Assembly (NCBI GenBank): GCA_008107755.1
Contig: VIRH01000109.1
Coordinates: 124,001-188,000, forward strand
DNA: 64,000 nt
Reading direction: 5' to 3'
From: Rhodobacterales bacterium
GTDB lineage: Bacteria; Pseudomonadota; Alphaproteobacteria; Rhizobiales; Stappiaceae
In this document: positions 43,645 through 52,716 of the stretch, piece after piece
How positions within the stretch are numbered: the stretch's first letter is position 1
How the letters are laid out: each line of letters begins with the position of its first letter
Made by a program: the position numbers and the translations under genes
The notes under the pieces: model-generated
What the model was told of the DNA's origin: nothing
What the model saw: the letters and a program-made list of their open reading frames with translations, nothing else
The model's database searches: none

Positions 43645-44642
43645 TTGCGCACTCCCTTGCTCAGCCAGGTCATGAAACGTCCGAAGCCGAGGCTGATGGC
43701 CAAGGCCGTCACGAACATCAGGCACGCAAAGGCCGCACCTGTCGGCCATTCGTCACCGGCGGCATGGAAAAAGCCGGCGATGGTTTCGGCAAAGACCGTC
43801 GTCGACGGGCCGCCGAGGAGAACCGGGGTTGCGTAGAAACCGGTCGAGATCAGGAAGACGAGCGTACAGCCGGAGGAAATGCCCTCGAGCGACAGCGGCA
43901 GCGTCACCCGCCAGAACCGGGTCCAGGGACCGGCACCCAGATCGGCCGCGGCATCGGTATAGCTGCGCGGCAGTTTCTCCAGCGCGGAATAGAGCGGCAG
44001 AAGCATGTAGAGCGCTGTCAGGTAGACGATGCCGACGGAGATGGAAAAGCCCGTGTACATGAACGGAACCGGGCGATCGACGAGGCCGAGCCACTTGAGC
44101 GCAAGATTGACCGCGCCGTTGTTGCCCAGAAGGATCATGATCGCGTAGGTGCGCACGATTTCCCCGACCCAGAACGGGATGAGGAGCAGCAGCAGGAAGA
44201 TCATCTGGTTCGACCGCTTGACGTGCCTGGCCAGGAAATATGCGACCGGATAGGTCAGGATGAGCGTCGCGAATGTCAGCGTTGCGGCAAAGACCAGCGT
44301 GCGGATGAAAGGCATCAGGAAGATGGAGCTGCCGAAGAACCGCAGATAATTGTCGGTGGTGAAATGCTGCGGGTGATCGGCCGCGACCGGGTACGCATCG
44401 AGAAAGCTGACATAGAACATCTGCGCCATCGGACCCAGGTGCTGGGTGATGATCCAGAGCAGGGGGAAGGCAAGCAGAAGGATGAACTGGCGTCTTGGCG
44501 AACTCAGCAGAGCGTCCGAGAACGCCTGATAGAGCCGCGACCCGGCGAGAGCTCCCCAGAACGAGCGACCGTCCTTCGTCTGGTGATCAACGCTGCTCTT
44601 TCCCGCCAAGGCTGCAGCGCCGGATGGGACCTTTCCAGGCAT
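43641..44642 (-). CDS. ABC transporter permease, PotB-like
   Basis: Membrane subunit of 333 residues, about 45 longer at the N-terminus than classical PotB owing to a polar leader (PGKVPSGAAALAGKSSVDHQ). Membrane segments start at FILLLAFPLLWIITQHLG; the EAA loop is YTDAAADLGAGPWTRFWRVT. ATG at 44642. A strong hairpin lies in the 272-base gap to the receptor gene upstream; the gap otherwise shows nothing recognised. Confidence 0.92.
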   Translation of the reverse strand: MPGKVPSGAAALAGKSSVDHQTKDGRSFWGALAGSRLYQAFSDALLSSPRRQFILLLAFPLLWIITQHLGPMAQMFYVSFLDAYPVAADHPQHFTTDNYLRFFGSSIFLMPFIRTLVFAATLTFATLILTYPVAYFLARHVKRSNQMIFLLLLLIPFWVGEIVRTYAIMILLGNNGAVNLALKWLGLVDRPVPFMYTGFSISVGIVYLTALYMLLPLYSALEKLPRSYTDAAADLGAGPWTRFWRVTLPLSLEGISSGCTLVFLISTGFYATPVLLGGPSTTVFAETIAGFFHAAGDEWPTGAAFACLMFVTALAISLGFGRFMTWLSKGVRK

Positions 44643-44824
44643 TGTTTTTCCTTTGAACAGACAACCTTAGGCCGCTGGCAAGGCCGTGGTTGCGCTAATT
44701 GTAGCAAATCGAGCGTCTGCCGCTTCGCGTTCCGACACATCTCCCCGAAACCCGGAGCTATGAACCCGGATCGCCGGATGTCAGAAAAACGCGAGTCCGG
44801 CCAGGCAGACATCCCGGCAGAACT

Positions 44825-44852
44825 GTCCGGAGCCAGATATCAGGCTCCGGAC
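44825..44852 (-). promoter_or_regulatory. Intercistronic hairpin after the PotD-like gene
   Basis: GTCCGGAGCC (44825-44834) and GGCTCCGGAC (44843-44852) form a perfect 10-base stem with an 8-base loop (AGATATCA), 62 bases after the receptor stop. No T-run follows, so read-through into the permease genes is expected. It probably protects the receptor message from 3' decay. Confidence 0.7.
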
Positions 44853-44914
44853 ACTGGTCTGCTGTCCGCCCATATCACCGGGCGCACCCGTAAGGCGGCG
44901 GCGGTCTGACGGGA

Positions 44915-46021
44915 TCAGGCTGCCTTGATTTCCTCGACGGCCGGGTCAACAAGACCGTACTTCATCTTGTTGGCTTCAGCGCGGAAGAACTTCATGTTGG
45001 CGAGTTCGTCTTCCGGGAAGGTCGTAGACGCTTTTTCAGCATCTGAAAGATACTTGGAAGCGTCCTTGTAGGTAGAGATGAAGCCGGAGGCCTTGGTCAT
45101 TTCCGCACCGATTTGACCGGACGCCAGGATGGCGTTCAGGAAGGTGTAGGCGTTGTCGGCGTTCGGTGCATTGTTGGCGATGTTGTAGGTGTAGACAAAG
45201 CCGTAGCTGCCTTCCTTCGGAATGCTCATCGCGACCGGGAAGCCGTCGTTCATGAGAGCGGCGATCGGGCCGTTCCATGCGCAGGCCATGACGATGTCCT
45301 GGTTGACGAACATCTGCTGCACTTCGGCGCCACCGTCGTAGTACTTGCGCACCAGCGGCTTATTCTCGATCAGGAAGTCACGGGCTTCCGCCACGATCTC
45401 GGCGGCTTTCTCCGGATCATCCAGATAGGCGACCATGTTGCCGTCATAGCCCATCTTCAGCATGACGATCGACATCATGTCCTGAAGCACGTAGGCGCTC
45501 TGGCCGGCGTACTTGTCGGAGAACATCGTGTCCCAGGTCATGGACTCTTCCTTGGACAGCACGTCGGTGTTGTAGGCAAACACTTCCATGCCGGACAGGA
45601 TCGGAGCACCCCACTTGTGGCCGTTGATCGTCGACCAGTCGCTTTCGGAATAGACCGGGTTGATGTTGTCCCAGCTCGTCAGACGGTCGGTGTCGAGCGG
45701 TGCGAGCAGGTCGCTGTCGATGAACTGCAGGAAACGGTGCCCTGCAACAGTCAGGATATCGACCGTCGGGTTGGAGGCTTCGGCCGCCAGCAGGTTGAAC
45801 TGCTTGCCCTGGTCATCGACAAGACGGACATTGACCTTGATTCCGGTCTCGTCCTCGAACTGCTTCTTGAAATCCTCCGGAACGAAGTTGGCATAGGTCC
45901 AGATATTGACTTCGCCGCCTGCGGCATAGGACCGGCGCAGATAGGCCGGCGACGCCAGTACGGCGCCGGTTGCGGCGGCAGTGCCGAGGAACTTTCTTCT
46001 ATTCAAGACAAGCTTCTTCAT
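44915..46021 (-). CDS. PotD-like extracellular solute-binding protein with Tat-type signal
   Basis: Receptor of 368 residues from the ATG at 46021. The N-terminus MKKLVLNRRKFLGTAAATGA contains twin arginines followed by FLG, a Tat signal, with cleavage near SYA-A; Tat export is common for PotD relatives in Alphaproteobacteria. Mature start EVNIWTYANFVPEDFKKQFE; blocks DILTVAGHRFLQFIDSDLLA and YNTDVLSKEESMTWDTMFSD fit SBP_bac_8 amine receptors. The amine-recognising acidic residues cannot be assigned safely by eye. Follows the opine-dehydrogenase-like gene by 75 bases. Confidence 0.9.
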   Translation of the reverse strand: MKKLVLNRRKFLGTAAATGAVLASPAYLRRSYAAGGEVNIWTYANFVPEDFKKQFEDETGIKVNVRLVDDQGKQFNLLAAEASNPTVDILTVAGHRFLQFIDSDLLAPLDTDRLTSWDNINPVYSESDWSTINGHKWGAPILSGMEVFAYNTDVLSKEESMTWDTMFSDKYAGQSAYVLQDMMSIVMLKMGYDGNMVAYLDDPEKAAEIVAEARDFLIENKPLVRKYYDGGAEVQQMFVNQDIVMACAWNGPIAALMNDGFPVAMSIPKEGSYGFVYTYNIANNAPNADNAYTFLNAILASGQIGAEMTKASGFISTYKDASKYLSDAEKASTTFPEDELANMKFFRAEANKMKYGLVDPAVEEIKAA

Positions 46022-46096
46022 ATGGATGCTCCGTTTTTTGTCCGCGTGCTTATTATATCGATTTCGCGGCACAGTCCCCTCTAATCCCGGATCAGG

Positions 46097-47212
46097 TCAA
46101 CCCTGTCCGGTTCCTTTCGGCAGGCGACCGGTCGAGACCGCCTCCCGCAATGCAGTCAAATCCAGCTTCTCCAGGCCCATCGCCTGAAGCAGATCATTTT
46201 CTCCAAAGAAATCACGGCCGTACATGGCCGAGAAGATCTCCACGCCTGCCCGGTGCAGCACCGCCGGACAGCCGGCCATGTCGCCCAGAACCACCGTCAC
46301 CGCCAGACCGAACGGAACGTCCTCGGTCACGTAGCGGCTGTCGCCGGTCGACGGCCCCGTGCCACCGCGCCCGTGCTCGTGCATTTCCTGGTTCATGTTG
46401 CTGATGGACGCCACCGGCACATGAAACGACAGATGGAAATGCTCGAAGATCGTTCGGACAGACAGGCCGAGTTTTTCTGCAATCGCAAGACGTTCCTTGT
46501 CCAGCGCCTCCAGCAGACGGCCGACATTCGGCGTCACGTTCTGCCCCTGGCTCCAGGTCTCGCCCCGCTCCATCCGCGTCATGTTCGCAAGGGCGATGCC
46601 CATGTGATTCTGCGGATTGAGATTGGAGAGCGTGATCGCCAGAAGCCCGTCACGCAGATTGAAACGGTCACCGAACAGCTTTTCGCATAGCGCCTTGCCG
46701 GTATCGGTCGCGGTCTGCGGAATGGTGCACATGTCGATGAGGGAGCGGACCGTATTGACCTGAACGTGATCCGGCGCCTGCCGGCGTCCCGTCACCGCGG
46801 TCGTGCCCCAGGCGGTGATCGGCAGGTCGACACCGCGCTCCGCCAGTCGCTCGGCAAGATAGAGCGCGCCAAAGGCCGCGTGGGAGGAAATAATGACGGC
46901 CTGTGCGTTGCGCAAGTGCGGCACCAGCGCGTCCATCACGGTCTTGTGGCCGTAGCCCGGCACTGCGAGCACGATCACATCGTTGGCTGTCGCAAGTTCG
47001 GCGGCGTCGGCGGCAATCGAAGGTTCGAAGGCCAGTTCGATAGCGCCCGTGGCTTTCAATTCGCGTGTTTCGCGCAAACCTGCGGTGCCTTTGCCGGACG
47101 GCGACCAGAGCATCGGCTCGTGCCCCATCTGCTTCAAAAGCGCCGCGGTCGCAAAGGCGATCGAACCGGCTCCGGCAATTCCGACTTTCATGGAAGGCCC
47201 TGCCACCGTCAT
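46097..47212 (-). CDS. NAD(P)-dependent opine dehydrogenase-like protein
   Basis: Oxidoreductase of 371 residues. The Rossmann motif is VGIAGAGSIAFATAALLKQM; the C-terminal half has the octopine/nopaline dehydrogenase pattern with NPQNHMGIALANMTRMERGE then the catalytic-type HEH run (FEHFHLSFHV and MHEHGRGGTGP). Opine dehydrogenases interconvert an N-(carboxyalkyl) amino acid with amino acid plus oxo acid. The ATG at 47212 overlaps the upstream stop by ATGA; an ATG seven codons in would also suit the fold. Next to an amine-type importer and an aminotransferase, a catabolic role on imported opine-like compounds is plausible but unproven. Confidence 0.82.
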   Translation of the reverse strand: MTVAGPSMKVGIAGAGSIAFATAALLKQMGHEPMLWSPSGKGTAGLRETRELKATGAIELAFEPSIAADAAELATANDVIVLAVPGYGHKTVMDALVPHLRNAQAVIISSHAAFGALYLAERLAERGVDLPITAWGTTAVTGRRQAPDHVQVNTVRSLIDMCTIPQTATDTGKALCEKLFGDRFNLRDGLLAITLSNLNPQNHMGIALANMTRMERGETWSQGQNVTPNVGRLLEALDKERLAIAEKLGLSVRTIFEHFHLSFHVPVASISNMNQEMHEHGRGGTGPSTGDSRYVTEDVPFGLAVTVVLGDMAGCPAVLHRAGVEIFSAMYGRDFFGENDLLQAMGLEKLDLTALREAVSTGRLPKGTGQG

Positions 47213-47793
47213 TCGCTTCCCTTCCGGACCGGATCACCGAGCACGTGCATCAGCCGGTTAGCCCAGCCGAACAGCGACGTGGAGAGAATGAGGTCCAGGA
47301 TCTCGGCTTCATCGAGCCCGGCGTCCCGCAATGCCTTCATCTGTTCCGGGGTTGCCTCGGAGGGCGTCTGGGACAGGGCGTAGGCAAAGTTGAAGATCGC
47401 CCGATCGCGCGGCGACAGATCGGCCTTCAGGCCCTTGGCGAAGAGTTCGTCAGTGACGGTCGTGTCCTTGGCGAGCTTTGCGTGTCGATCCGCATGCACC
47501 GCGGCGCAGTAGATGCAGTGATTGACGATGGAGGCAGCGATCGCACCAAGCTCACGCTCGTCGCGGGACATGCCGCCCTTGTCGTACATGATGCCGTTGA
47601 AGAGCGGCGAGCGCACCTTCAGCGTCTCGACGTCATGGGCCAGGGTCAGCACATAGGCGGAGACCTTGGTGTTGGAAGGCGTGACCTGAAGTGCCTCGAG
47701 CTGCTCGGGCGTCGCGTCTTCCAGCTTGATCGGTTCGACCCGGGGACGCCATGCCGGCACGTTGCGGGTGAATTTCGTGAGGACGTCGCTCAT
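47209..47793 (-). CDS. AhpD-like carboxymuconolactone-decarboxylase-fold protein with CxxC
   Basis: Protein of 194 residues from the ATG at 47793. The AhpD motif reads IASIVNHCIYCAAVHADRHA with the redox CxxC and following His, and the C-terminal helix ends with WANRLMHVLGDPV, typical of uncharacterised peroxidase-related proteins. It could act as alkylhydroperoxidase or thiol reductant supporting the monooxygenase. ATGA-type overlaps link it to the genes on both sides. Function inferred from fold only. Confidence 0.8.
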   Translation of the reverse strand: MSDVLTKFTRNVPAWRPRVEPIKLEDATPEQLEALQVTPSNTKVSAYVLTLAHDVETLKVRSPLFNGIMYDKGGMSRDERELGAIAASIVNHCIYCAAVHADRHAKLAKDTTVTDELFAKGLKADLSPRDRAIFNFAYALSQTPSEATPEQMKALRDAGLDEAEILDLILSTSLFGWANRLMHVLGDPVRKGSE

Positions 47794-48287
47794 GCCGCGG
47801 TCTCCTTCATGAGGCGGATGCCGGCCAGGACACGGACATGGTACGACATGAACGCGTTGATTTCGCAAAGCCGGACGATGTCCGCATCGGCAACGCCGCT
47901 TTCCTGAAGCGCCTTGATGTCACCGGCTTTCACATCACGGGTGTTGGCCGCGACCTTGTCCATGAAATCGCAAACGGCTTCCATGCCCTGCGCCTTTCCG
48001 GACTTGAGCGGATCTGCCAGTTCGGCGACTTCCTTGTCGCCGATGAGGCCACAGTAGCGGTCGACCAGCGCGGTTTCCCCGTTGAGGGCCGCGATGCGGG
48101 CTGCCAGCGCCGCTCGCACGTCATGTGACCAGGCTCCGGTATCCGCGGGTTTCAGGACCGCTTCCTCGGTGACCTGCGTCATGCCGAGAAGATTGGCCCG
48201 CAAGTCCAGGGCACCTGCAATCGGGGTCCCTGCGGGAACGGCGGATAATTCCAGAAGCGTGTTTTTCGTCAATGTATCGGTACTCAC
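47790..48287 (-). CDS. AhpD/CMD-fold protein lacking the CxxC
   Basis: 165 residues from a GTG at 48287 that overlaps the upstream stop (GTGA). The all-helical pattern with RVLAGIRLMKETAA at the end and a middle DADIVRLCEINAFMSYHVRV resembles the carboxymuconolactone decarboxylase fold of its neighbour, but the redox Cys pair is missing; single cysteines occur elsewhere. Perhaps a non-redox partner forming a heteromer with the 194-residue protein, or a lyase. The family call is tentative. Confidence 0.6.
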   Translation of the reverse strand: MSTDTLTKNTLLELSAVPAGTPIAGALDLRANLLGMTQVTEEAVLKPADTGAWSHDVRAALAARIAALNGETALVDRYCGLIGDKEVAELADPLKSGKAQGMEAVCDFMDKVAANTRDVKAGDIKALQESGVADADIVRLCEINAFMSYHVRVLAGIRLMKETAA

Positions 48288-49771
48288 TGTGCTGCCTCGA
48301 CCTTTTCCCCTTCGAATGACGGAAGCGGTGTCGGCGTCCATTCGCTGCCGTCCAGTTCGGGCGACGAATAATCCTGAAAAGCCTGCCAATGGGCGGCAAT
48401 GTCCTCGCGGTAGAGTTCGGCGGCGATTGCCTTGGACAGCCAAACGGCGCCTTCCGAAACGCCCGGGATGTCGCCTGACACCTTGCCGAGGCTGGCCGTT
48501 GCGCCGTAGTTGAAGCAATAGACGTTCGAGAGCCACGGCGCATTGCCCGGCGTCTTTTCGCGGAAGGTGAAGTCGCCGTTCAGATACGGGAAGCAGCCGA
48601 GGTCCCGGTTCTGCTCGTCCGCCGGCGGGGTGTAGACGTCGCTCCACAGAGCGATTTCCATTGCGGCGGGACCGAATTCGGAGCGCGCTTCCGGATCGAC
48701 CGTGAAGCCCGTGCCAAGGATCAGGAAGTCCGGCTCGTAGACAGAATTTTCGCCGAGCGTCATGCGCAGACCGGTTTCGGTTTCCTCCACCTTGCGGACC
48801 GGCAGATCAAAATGGAAATGCGCATTCTCGTGCCGCGAAACCCGGAGGGTCGATCCGTGGGGCGGAGGCGTCTGGGTAACGAAGGAATAATTCATGAAGC
48901 GCCAACGCCATTCGTCCGGCATCGCCCCGTAACCGGCGGTGAAGCCGAAGCTGCCGATGCCCATCATCTTGTTGATGGTCGGCATTTCCTTGCGTCGGAT
49001 AATGTGGCGCACTTCGGCAGCGCCATGCTCGAGCGCTTCGGCGGAGTTGTCGACGGCGGATGCGCCCACACCGATGACGGCGACCTTCTTGCCCTTCAGG
49101 GCATCGAAATCGATCGTGTCGGCGCTGTGCGCCCAGTATTTGCGGGAGATCCCTTCCACGAAGCCCGGAATGTTCGGCACGCCGGTGCCGTCGCGGCCGG
49201 TCGCCATGACGAGCTTGCGCACCAGAATGGATTTCTGCTCCGCACCGGTCAGATGCAGGCGCAGAAGATCGCCTTCCGGTTCGATCAGGTCCAGAGAGAC
49301 GCCGTTCTCGACCGGAATCTCCAGGACCTTGCGATACCATTTCAGGTATTCCATCCACATGGGCCGGGGGATCTTGTCGAGTTCTTCCCAGGCATCGGTG
49401 CCGAACTGGGCCCGGTACCAGGCCTGGAAGGTCAGCGTGCCATGGCCGAAGGCCGGACCGGTCAGTGTCTTGGGCGAGCGCAGCGTTTCCATGCGAGCAT
49501 AGTTGAGCCAAGGACCTTCAAGACCTTCCGGGCTGCGGTCCAGGACGCGGATGTTGTCGACGCCGCCGGTGCGCAGCGACATCCACGCGACCATGCCGCA
49601 CATGCCGCCGCCGATAATGACCACATCGGTGACCGGTTCCCCACCGACCGTCTTCGGCGGAACCCAGGACTTGCCCGGCCAGCACAGGAATTCGAGGTTC
49701 TCCCATACTCTTGCTTCCAGGGTTTCCAGGCCAGCTCCGTCCAGGCGGAACGCGGAACGCGGGTCAGACAT
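48284..49771 (-). CDS. Class B flavin-dependent monooxygenase-like protein
   Basis: FAD/NADPH protein of 495 residues. Two dinucleotide motifs are clear: VVIIGGGMCGM (about residue 50) for FAD and VAVIGVGASAVD (about 230) for NADPH, joined by the FMO-like stretch KYWAHSADTIDFDALKGKKV. Relatives insert oxygen at N, S or carbonyl carbon (FMO, N-hydroxylating and Baeyer-Villiger types). An N-terminal region with FLCWPGKSW is conserved in an uncharacterised subgroup. Located 38 bases after the MFS gene in the long unit. Substrate probably the amine or amino acid handled by its neighbours (inference). Confidence 0.88.
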   Translation of the reverse strand: MSDPRSAFRLDGAGLETLEARVWENLEFLCWPGKSWVPPKTVGGEPVTDVVIIGGGMCGMVAWMSLRTGGVDNIRVLDRSPEGLEGPWLNYARMETLRSPKTLTGPAFGHGTLTFQAWYRAQFGTDAWEELDKIPRPMWMEYLKWYRKVLEIPVENGVSLDLIEPEGDLLRLHLTGAEQKSILVRKLVMATGRDGTGVPNIPGFVEGISRKYWAHSADTIDFDALKGKKVAVIGVGASAVDNSAEALEHGAAEVRHIIRRKEMPTINKMMGIGSFGFTAGYGAMPDEWRWRFMNYSFVTQTPPPHGSTLRVSRHENAHFHFDLPVRKVEETETGLRMTLGENSVYEPDFLILGTGFTVDPEARSEFGPAAMEIALWSDVYTPPADEQNRDLGCFPYLNGDFTFREKTPGNAPWLSNVYCFNYGATASLGKVSGDIPGVSEGAVWLSKAIAAELYREDIAAHWQAFQDYSSPELDGSEWTPTPLPSFEGEKVEAAQ

Positions 49772-49809
49772 TATCAGGTCCTTCTGTTCGCCCTTGCGGG
49801 CGCTTCATT

Positions 49810-51120
49810 TCAGGCATCCCACCGGGGATGCAGGTCATCAATATAAAAGGCATGGGCATGAACCTGCCGTCCGTGACCGACCAGATGCGGATGGTCGGGC
49901 GGCAGATCCGGGTGCGAATGCAGGCGAGATTCCGGATCGTTTTCCGGGAAAATCGCCAGGCCGACAAGGGTTGCCAGCGCGGAGGCCATGCCAAGTAGCA
50001 CAAGCGAGGTTTCGGGGGAAAGGGCTGTGCCGAGCCAACCCGCCAGAGGATAGGCGATCAGCCAGCCGGCGTGAGACAGGGAAAACTGCGCGGCAAAGAC
50101 GGCGGGCCGGTCGGGGTCGGAGGCAGAGCGGGTCAGCACAAGGCCGCCAGGTGTCAGCGTCAAGGTGCTTGCAGCGCCGAACAATCCCCAGAGAAAGACC
50201 AGTTCCGCCAGTGGAACCGGCACGAATATGAGCGGTGTCAGCAAGGCAAAGGAAAGCGTTCCGGCCGCCATGATGCGGCGCTCGGAAAAGACCTTCATGA
50301 GCGACGGCAGGCCAAACGCCATCAAGGCCGCGCCCACACCGAAACCGCCCATCAGCCAGGGATAGACCTCCTCGGCATTGTCGAAGCGGCTGCCTGCGAA
50401 CACGATGGTGTTGACGAGAACCCAGGCCATGACAAGCGACAGGGCAAAGTTCAGGACGAAGAGGCCGCGAAGTCGCGGCGTGCGCGCATAGATCCACAGT
50501 CCATGCAGGGCCCGCTTGCGGAACGGCTCCAGGTGCGAGGCGATCACGTCGACCCTGACATGCGCAAGGAGGATGAACACGGCCGATCCGACAAAGCCGA
50601 GGGCCGCAAGAACGAACAGGTACTGCGGGTTCATGAAGGCGAGCGCGGCTCCGACCAGGATCGGCGTCACGATGCTTTCCAGCGTGTAGGCGATCCGCGA
50701 CAGCGCGAGCGCTTCCGAATAGGCGTCCTTTTCTGGAAGCACGGCCGGGATCATGGACTGGAAGAGAGGGGTGAAGGCCGAGGAGACGGCGAAGAAGACA
50801 AAGGCCAGACCCGCGACCGACCACCAGGACCCGGCAAAGGCGAGCGGGATCATCAGGAGCAACCGGCCGATGTCGAGCCCGATCAATGTCGGCGACCTGG
50901 GCGTGCGGGCCAGGAGCGCCTGGGCAATCGGGGAAAATCCGACATAGGCCACCATCTTCAGGGCGAAAAACAAGCCCAGCATGGGGCCGGCATGAGTTTC
51001 GCCACCCATTCGCCACGCCGCCAGCGACAACCCCGCCGTCATCAATCCGACTCCGGTCAGCGACAGGACCTGCGAGGCGAAAAGAAAACGGAACGTGGGG
51101 TGACGTAGCGGGGTCAGCAT
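49810..51120 (-). CDS. MFS transporter
   Basis: Twelve-segment permease of 436 residues; begins MLTPLRHPTFRFLFASQVLS, a common start of MFS efflux pumps (MFS_3/enterobactin-exporter-like). Cytoplasmic loop between segments 2 and 3 reads LARTPRSPTLIGLDIGR, a variant of the MFS signature; TM6-7 are joined by LEPFRKRALHGLWIYARTPR. The C-terminal tail is His-rich (SHPDLPPDHPHLVGHGRQVH then AHAF), which is unusual and might bind metal. It starts two bases after the aminotransferase stop. Export of a product of the cluster is likely. Confidence 0.88.
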   Translation of the reverse strand: MLTPLRHPTFRFLFASQVLSLTGVGLMTAGLSLAAWRMGGETHAGPMLGLFFALKMVAYVGFSPIAQALLARTPRSPTLIGLDIGRLLLMIPLAFAGSWWSVAGLAFVFFAVSSAFTPLFQSMIPAVLPEKDAYSEALALSRIAYTLESIVTPILVGAALAFMNPQYLFVLAALGFVGSAVFILLAHVRVDVIASHLEPFRKRALHGLWIYARTPRLRGLFVLNFALSLVMAWVLVNTIVFAGSRFDNAEEVYPWLMGGFGVGAALMAFGLPSLMKVFSERRIMAAGTLSFALLTPLIFVPVPLAELVFLWGLFGAASTLTLTPGGLVLTRSASDPDRPAVFAAQFSLSHAGWLIAYPLAGWLGTALSPETSLVLLGMASALATLVGLAIFPENDPESRLHSHPDLPPDHPHLVGHGRQVHAHAFYIDDLHPRWDA

Positions 51121-51122
51121 CT

Positions 51123-52664
51123 TCAGGTCACGGGCTTGTCTGAGACTTTGGCGGAGAACCGACCGTTGGAGACGTCAGCTACATAATCCTGAACGTAGGA
51201 TGCACTTTCGCGGGCCAGACGATCTACCGACTTAATGACGAAGTCGACCTTATCATCGCGCATAAGTGGTGACAGGTTCAACCGGACCCACCCGGGTTTT
51301 TCAATTTCCTGCCCCGCGTCGAGCGCTTTCACGATGTCCGCGGACGCCGCCTGGTCGATGACAAGAAGCGAATGGGCGTATGAGCCGGCACAGGCGCAGC
51401 CGCCGCGAGCCTGGATGCCGTGGATGTCGGAAAGCATGCGCGTGAAGAGCTGGTGATGGACCAGCTTGCCTTCGCTGTCGCGCACCCGGAAGGAAAAGAT
51501 CGGCAGTGCCTCGGCGTCCGGTTTGCCCAGAAGGTCCAGATACGGATTCTGCTTCCAGACCGAAAGCGCGCGCTCTCGCAACTCCTGCTGGCGGGAGGCG
51601 AGCCAGGACGGGTTGAGGGCATCCTTCACCATCATCGCCAGACCTGCGCGGATATCACCGAGCACGTTGGGTGTGCCCCCCTCTTCCCGGTTTTCCAGGC
51701 TGGTGGAATAGACGTGATCCCAGGGCGACACGAAAGAGACGGTTCCGCCGCCCGGAAGCGTCGGTGTCTTGCGCCGGGCTATGGCGTCGCGAACGATCAT
51801 GACACCGGAGCCGCCCGGCCCGCCGGGGAACTTGTGCGGCGAGAAGACGATGGCATCCTTGGCCGCGTCCGTGCCCGCATCGGTGTGCATCGGCACATAG
51901 GGACCGGCGCAGCCGTAGTCCCAGATCGCAAGAGCACCGTATTTGCGCAGAAGACGGGTGACGGCCTTGTCGTCCGTCAGAATTCCGGTGACGTTGGATG
52001 CTGCACCGAAAGCGCCGACCAGCAGTCCGGCATCCCTGTTCTCGGCAAGCAGCGCTTCCAGCGCCGCCATGTCCACGCCGCCGCGGGCACTTTCCGGCAC
52101 CTCGATGACGTCTGCTCCGCTCTCGCGCCAGGGAAGCAGGTTGGAATGGTGCTCGTAGGGGCCGATCAGCACGACCGCGCGTTGCCCGGAGGCAACGACT
52201 GCCGGAATGTCCAGCAGCATCACCAGCCGGTTGAGACCGGCCGTGGATCCCGATCCGGTGAAGACGACCGAATAGCCCTCGCCTGCCCCGACGATGCGGG
52301 CAATCTCTGCCCGGATCTCCATCCGCAGCCGCGTAACGAATGCGCCGCAATAGGATGCCTGCGTGTGGCTGTTGGCGTAATAGGGCAGAACGCTGTCGCG
52401 GATGAAATCCTCGATCTGGGCGAGAGCCCGGCCGGAAGCAACGTAATCGGCATAGACCAGCTTCTTCGGGCCGTAGGGTCCCGGAACCAGGGCATTGTCA
52501 CCGATCAGTCCGCCACACAGCGCCTCAACGAGATCCGGTTGCCGCAGGGCGTCACGGAAGGTGTCCAGAACGGTCTCCTGAACCCCTGACGGTGATGTGC
52601 TCTCGGCGAGATTGGATAAATTGCTCATAAGTGTATTGTTGACATTCAGAACGTATGATTTCAT
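51123..52664 (-). CDS. Class V aminotransferase / cysteine-desulfurase-like PLP enzyme
   Basis: PLP enzyme of 513 residues from the ATG at 52664 (GGA eight bases upstream); an ATG at 52628 is an alternative without ribosome site. The Schiff-base Lys is in IVFSPHKFPGGPGGSGVMI; VFTGSGSTAGLNRLV is the PLP-phosphate loop; near the C-terminus ARGGCACAGSYAH recalls the desulfurase cysteine loop, with two cysteines. It is about 100 residues longer than NifS. Possible activities: desulfurase, cysteine lyase, kynureninase-like or transaminase. First gene of the long unit, divergent from an Lrp-type regulator across 52 bases. Confidence 0.87.
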   Translation of the reverse strand: MKSYVLNVNNTLMSNLSNLAESTSPSGVQETVLDTFRDALRQPDLVEALCGGLIGDNALVPGPYGPKKLVYADYVASGRALAQIEDFIRDSVLPYYANSHTQASYCGAFVTRLRMEIRAEIARIVGAGEGYSVVFTGSGSTAGLNRLVMLLDIPAVVASGQRAVVLIGPYEHHSNLLPWRESGADVIEVPESARGGVDMAALEALLAENRDAGLLVGAFGAASNVTGILTDDKAVTRLLRKYGALAIWDYGCAGPYVPMHTDAGTDAAKDAIVFSPHKFPGGPGGSGVMIVRDAIARRKTPTLPGGGTVSFVSPWDHVYSTSLENREEGGTPNVLGDIRAGLAMMVKDALNPSWLASRQQELRERALSVWKQNPYLDLLGKPDAEALPIFSFRVRDSEGKLVHHQLFTRMLSDIHGIQARGGCACAGSYAHSLLVIDQAASADIVKALDAGQEIEKPGWVRLNLSPLMRDDKVDFVIKSVDRLARESASYVQDYVADVSNGRFSAKVSDKPVT

Positions 52665-52716
52665 CACTTAATTCCATCGTTCAAAGGCTCAAATTCGTTC
52701 ATTCAATCGACATATC

